From Oscillospiraceae bacterium (GTDB lineage: Bacteria > Bacillota > Clostridia > Oscillospirales > Ruminococcaceae): a stretch of DNA of 6,807 bases. A program made the translations under genes and the position numbers. Of this stretch, positions 4,116 to 6,807 are shown piece after piece. Where the stretch lies: NCBI GenBank assembly GCA_031253365.1, contig JAIRWE010000132.1, positions 1 through 6,807 on the forward strand, in the 5' to 3' direction. Within the stretch, counting starts at the first letter, position 1; every line of letters starts with the position of its first letter. Under the pieces are notes generated by a model. The model was not told where the DNA came from. It did not search any database and was given only the letters and a program-made list of their open reading frames with translations.

Positions 4116-6539
4116 TTATCTCACCACGATATTAACCAATTTGTCGGGGACGACGATTTCCTTGACTATCTCTTTTCCGTCAAGCGCGGTTCCCAGCGCG
4201 GCTTTCGCCGCGGCCGTCATCGCCGCGTCGCCGCCGCCCGCGACGACAAGCGCGCGCGCGCGCAGACGCCCGTTCACCTGAACGGCGATTTCAACTTCGC
4301 CGTCGCGGCACAGCCCCTCGTCGTATTCCGGCCACGACTGCTCGTTTAACACACAGCCCGGCGACGCCTTTTCAAACATCTCTTCGGTAATATGCGGCGC
4401 GAACGGGTTCAGCAAAATCAGAAACGTCCGCAGCTCCGCCTTGTTGATTGAACCGAGCGCGTATATTTCGTTAAGCAACGACATCAGCGCCGCGATTGCG
4501 GTGTTGAATTTAAGCGCGTGTATGTCAAGGCTGACTTTTTTGACCGCCTTATGGAACGCGCGGCGCGTTTCCTCCCTGTATTCGCCGCCGTCGATAAGAA
4601 TTTCGGATAAAGCCCACACACGCTCCAAAAAGCGTTTGCAGCCTTTTATCCCCGCGCTGCTCCACAACGCCGCCTTCTCGAAATCGCCCGCGAACATCTC
4701 GTACAGGCGCAACCCGTCCGCGCCGTAGTCGCGAACCACGTCGTCGGGATTGACGACGTTGCCGCGGGATTTGGACATCTTCTGCCCGTCGGCGCCCAGT
4801 ATCATTCCGTGGGAGGTGCGCTTTTTGTAGGGTTCGTCGGTGTTCACCGCGCCTATGTCATACAGGAATTTATGCCAAAAGCGCGAGTAAAGCAGATGCA
4901 GCGTCGTATGCTCCATCCCGCCGTTATACCAGTCCACGCCCATCCAGTAATCCAGCTTTTCCTTTGAGGCGAGAGCGTCGGGGTTACGCGGGTCGCAGTA
5001 ACGCAGAAAATACCACGACGAACCCGCCCACTGCGGCATGGTGTCCGTTTCGCGCAGGGCGGGGGAACCGCAGACGGGACAGGTCGTGTTGATGAAACTT
5101 TCAAGATTTGCCAGAGGGGATTCCCCCGTTTCGGACGGCATATAGTTTTCGACGGGCGGGAGCGTCAGCGGCAGCGCGTCGTCGGGGAGCGCGTTCCAGC
5201 CGCCGCATTTTTCGCAGTATACCACGGGGATGGGTTCGCCCCAGTAACGCTGCCGCGAGAACACCCAGTCGCGCAGCTTGAAATTGACCTTGCTTTCGCC
5301 CGCGCCGTTTTGAACCAGCCATTCGATGATTTTCGCCTTGGCTTCGCCCACGCCCAGCCCGTTCAGAAAGCCCGAGTTCGTCATTACGGACGTTTCACAG
5401 CCCGTGAACGCCGCCTTTTCGACGTCGCCGCCCGTCACCACCTCGATAATCGGCAGGGCAAATTTTTTCGCGAATTCCCAGTCGCGCGCGTCGTGCGCCG
5501 GCACCGCCATAATCGCGCCCGTTCCGTAACCGAGCATAACGTAGTCGCTGATGAATATGGGTATTTCCGCGCCGTTCACGGGGTTGACGGCGAAAACGCC
5601 GCCCAGCCTGACGCCGGTTTTTTCCTTGGCGATTTCCGTGCGCTCAAAGTCGGACTTCTTCGCGGCTTTTTCCCGATACTCCGCCACCTCGTCAAGATTG
5701 GTCAGCCTGTTCGCCCACTTTTCCAGATAAGGGTGTTCGGGGGCTATTACCATGTAGGTCGCCCCGAACAGCGTGTCGGGGCGGGTGGTATATACCGTAA
5801 GCTCGCCGCCGCCCTCGCCGCCGGAAACGAACGACGTTTTGAACCGCACTTCGGCGCCTTCGCTTCTGCCTATCCAGTTGATTTGGGACGCCTTGACGCG
5901 CTCGGGGTAATCGACGCTTTCCAGACCGTCGAGAAGCCGCTGCGCGTACTCGGTGATTTTCAGCATCCACTGGCTTTTCACCTTGCGCGTAACCTCGCCG
6001 TGGCAACGCTCGCACTCGCCGTTCACAACCTCTTCGTTGGCGAGGACGACTTTACAGGAAACGCACCAGTTGACCGGCATTTCTTTCTTGTACGCCAACC
6101 CCTTTTCAAACAACCGCAAAAATATCCACTGCGTCCACTTATAATAAGAAGGGTCGGTGGTGTTGACCTGCCTGTCCCAGTCGAACGAAAAGCCTATCCC
6201 CTTCGCCTGCCGCGTGAAGTTCTTTATATTGTCGGCGGTCACTTTGGCGGGGTGGATTTTGTTTTTAATCGCGAAATTTTCGGTGGGTAAGCCGAACGCG
6301 TCCCAGCCGAAAGGGAACAGCACGTTATAGCCTTCCAGCCGTTTTTTCCTCGCGAGGACGTCCATGGCGGTGTAAGGGCGCGGATGCCCTATGTGCAACC
6401 CCTGCCCCGACGGATACGGAAATTCCACGAGGATAAAAAACTTTTCCTTATCGGGAGCCTCGCTCGCGCGGAAGGTTCCGTGCTTTTCCCAGTAGTCCTG
6501 CCATTTTTTCTCTATTCGGCGATAGTCGTAGTCTTTCAT
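4116..6539 (-). CDS. leuS: Leucyl-tRNA synthetase
   Basis: A complete class Ia synthetase of 807 aa, normal for bacterial LeuRS, which charges tRNA-Leu in the cytoplasm. Signature motifs in order: HIGH at 49-52 within FPYPSGQGLHIGHPRPY; a zinc-binding site Cys159/162/176/179; the CP1 editing domain with TTRPDT (251-256) and GTGAIMAVPAHDARD (339-353), including the conserved aspartates needed to clear mischarged leucine analogues; a second Cys set 442/445/487/490; the WAGSSWYFLRYCDP segment (504-516); KMSKS at 587-591; an anticodon-binding helical domain (about 640-740) and a C-terminal beta domain. No key residue is missing. The ATG at 6539 has only a weak AGG site 7 nt upstream, inside the spacer after the GGGtGRT stop (8 bp gap), so co-transcription with that gene is likely. 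No T-box or terminator is visible in the window; any leucine-responsive leader would lie farther upstream. Confidence 0.98.
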   Translation of the reverse strand: MKDYDYRRIEKKWQDYWEKHGTFRASEAPDKEKFFILVEFPYPSGQGLHIGHPRPYTAMDVLARKKRLEGYNVLFPFGWDAFGLPTENFAIKNKIHPAKVTADNIKNFTRQAKGIGFSFDWDRQVNTTDPSYYKWTQWIFLRLFEKGLAYKKEMPVNWCVSCKVVLANEEVVNGECERCHGEVTRKVKSQWMLKITEYAQRLLDGLESVDYPERVKASQINWIGRSEGAEVRFKTSFVSGGEGGGELTVYTTRPDTLFGATYMVIAPEHPYLEKWANRLTNLDEVAEYREKAAKKSDFERTEIAKEKTGVRLGGVFAVNPVNGAEIPIFISDYVMLGYGTGAIMAVPAHDARDWEFAKKFALPIIEVVTGGDVEKAAFTGCETSVMTNSGFLNGLGVGEAKAKIIEWLVQNGAGESKVNFKLRDWVFSRQRYWGEPIPVVYCEKCGGWNALPDDALPLTLPPVENYMPSETGESPLANLESFINTTCPVCGSPALRETDTMPQWAGSSWYFLRYCDPRNPDALASKEKLDYWMGVDWYNGGMEHTTLHLLYSRFWHKFLYDIGAVNTDEPYKKRTSHGMILGADGQKMSKSRGNVVNPDDVVRDYGADGLRLYEMFAGDFEKAALWSSAGIKGCKRFLERVWALSEILIDGGEYREETRRAFHKAVKKVSLDIHALKFNTAIAALMSLLNEIYALGSINKAELRTFLILLNPFAPHITEEMFEKASPGCVLNEQSWPEYDEGLCRDGEVEIAVQVNGRLRARALVVAGGGDAAMTAAAKAALGTALDGKEIVKEIVVPDKLVNIVVR
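4250..4263. repeat. (GC)7 dinucleotide run inside leuS
   Basis: Fourteen alternating G and C bases. On the minus strand they encode the Leu-Arg-Ala-Arg-Ala stretch at leuS residues 759-763. Such runs can slip during replication; the frame is intact here. Confidence 0.7.
4295..4313. repeat. 19-bp direct repeat, copy B (inside leuS)
   Basis: Identical to 3380-3398. On the minus strand it encodes Leu743-Cys-Arg-Asp-Gly-Glu748 plus one base of LeuRS. Confidence 0.8.
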
Positions 6540-6547
6540 CGCCGCGC

Positions 6548-6807
6548 CTATTGTTTGTCCGCTTCGCTTACCGCCACCGCGCAGGCGACCGTCGCGCCGA
6601 CCATCGGGTTGTTCCCCATGCCGATTAACCCCATCATTTCAACGTGCGCCGGAACGGACGAGCTGCCCGCGAATTGCGCGTCCCCGTGCATACGCCCCAT
6701 CGAGTCGGTCATTCCGTAAGAGGCGGGACCCGCCGCCATATTGTCCGGGTGGAGCGTCCTTCCCGTGCCGCCGCCGGAAGCCACGGAAAAATATTTTTTG
6801 TTGTTCT
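6548..6807 (-). CDS. GGGtGRT protein, C-terminal part (5' end outside the window)
   Basis: The last 86 codons of a gene that runs off the right edge. The segment contains the signature that names the family, GGGTGRT (6775-6755), followed by the very conserved LHPDNMAAGPASYGMTDSMG, then GRMHGDAQFAGSSSVPAHVE, then GLIGMGNNPMVGATVACAVA. The family (Pfam GGGtGRT protein, about 330 aa) is widespread in Clostridia and other anaerobes; its biochemical function is not established to my knowledge. I recall neighbours involved in iron-sulfur assembly in other genomes, but nothing in this window tests that. The codon at 6784 is GTG and internal, since the frame stays open to the edge. The stop codon (TAG, 6550-6548) lies 8 bp before leuS, so the two are probably one transcript. 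Confidence 0.92.
   Translation of the reverse strand, partial: NNKKYFSVASGGGTGRTLHPDNMAAGPASYGMTDSMGRMHGDAQFAGSSSVPAHVEMMGLIGMGNNPMVGATVACAVAVSEADKQ

Noticed and set aside
3850..4281. Plus-strand open frame of 143 codons across the small gene and the leuS end
   Set aside because: It is antisense to better supported minus-strand genes and its translation is low-complexity Ser/Ala/Arg.
5310..6290. Long plus-strand open frame (326 codons) opposite leuS
   Set aside because: It is fully antisense to a complete LeuRS with all motifs. Its translation is Arg/His/Phe-rich, typical of the complement of GC-rich coding DNA, and no ribosome binding site was noted.
1..6807. CRISPR arrays, tRNA or rRNA genes, insertion sequences
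   Set aside because: No regularly spaced repeats, no cloverleaf-like sequence and no transposase were seen. The only repeats are the short ones listed.

Overview
The window most likely comes from a Gram-positive Clostridia-type bacterium (Firmicutes), probably an uncultured anaerobe. The signs are a BlaR1-type M56 sensor protease, a GGGtGRT-family protein next to leuS, a LeuRS of the 'HIGHPRPYTA' type common in Clostridia, strong AGGAGG-type ribosome binding sites, and VapBC/AbrB and GNAT accessory genes. The core genes are GC-rich with heavy GCG/GCC use; the accessory middle is visibly more AT-rich. The genus cannot be named from the sequence.

Layout. Plus strand: the 3' part of a BlaR1/MecR1-like M56 membrane metalloprotease with an unrecognised extracytoplasmic C-terminal domain (1-1262), a strong hairpin terminator (1298-1326), then a regulatory stretch with a 12-bp direct repeat and a perfect TATAAT, leading to a 303-aa secreted lipoprotein (1491-2402). 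Everything after that is on the minus strand and reads right to left: the 3' end of a GGGtGRT gene (6548-6807), leuS (4116-6539, complete, 8 bp after the GGGtGRT stop), a small unrecognised gene (3855-4049) overlapping a TacT/AtaT-like GNAT acetyltransferase (3401-3883), a broken remnant of what looks like a DUF3782 / PD-(D/E)XK-type protein (3132-3337), and an AbrB-antitoxin/PIN-toxin pair (3067-2412) that meets the lipoprotein tail to tail with only 9 bp between the stops.

How it fits together. GGGtGRT and leuS look like the stable chromosomal backbone. The stretch 2.4-4.1 kb downstream of leuS behaves like a small accessory island: two toxin-antitoxin-like pairs and a decayed gene between conserved genes. 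Two exact long-range direct repeats bracket parts of it: 19 bp shared by the end of leuS and the DNA just after the GNAT gene (3380-3398 and 4295-4313), and 15 bp bracketing the lipoprotein gene (1439-1453 and 2401-2415). The M56 protein and the lipoprotein may form a surface-sensing and response unit, with the intervening repeats as candidate operators; that link is inference. The best candidates for something undescribed are the 64-aa partner of the GNAT gene, which shows no ribbon-helix-helix pattern I can recognise, and the sensor domain of the M56 protein.
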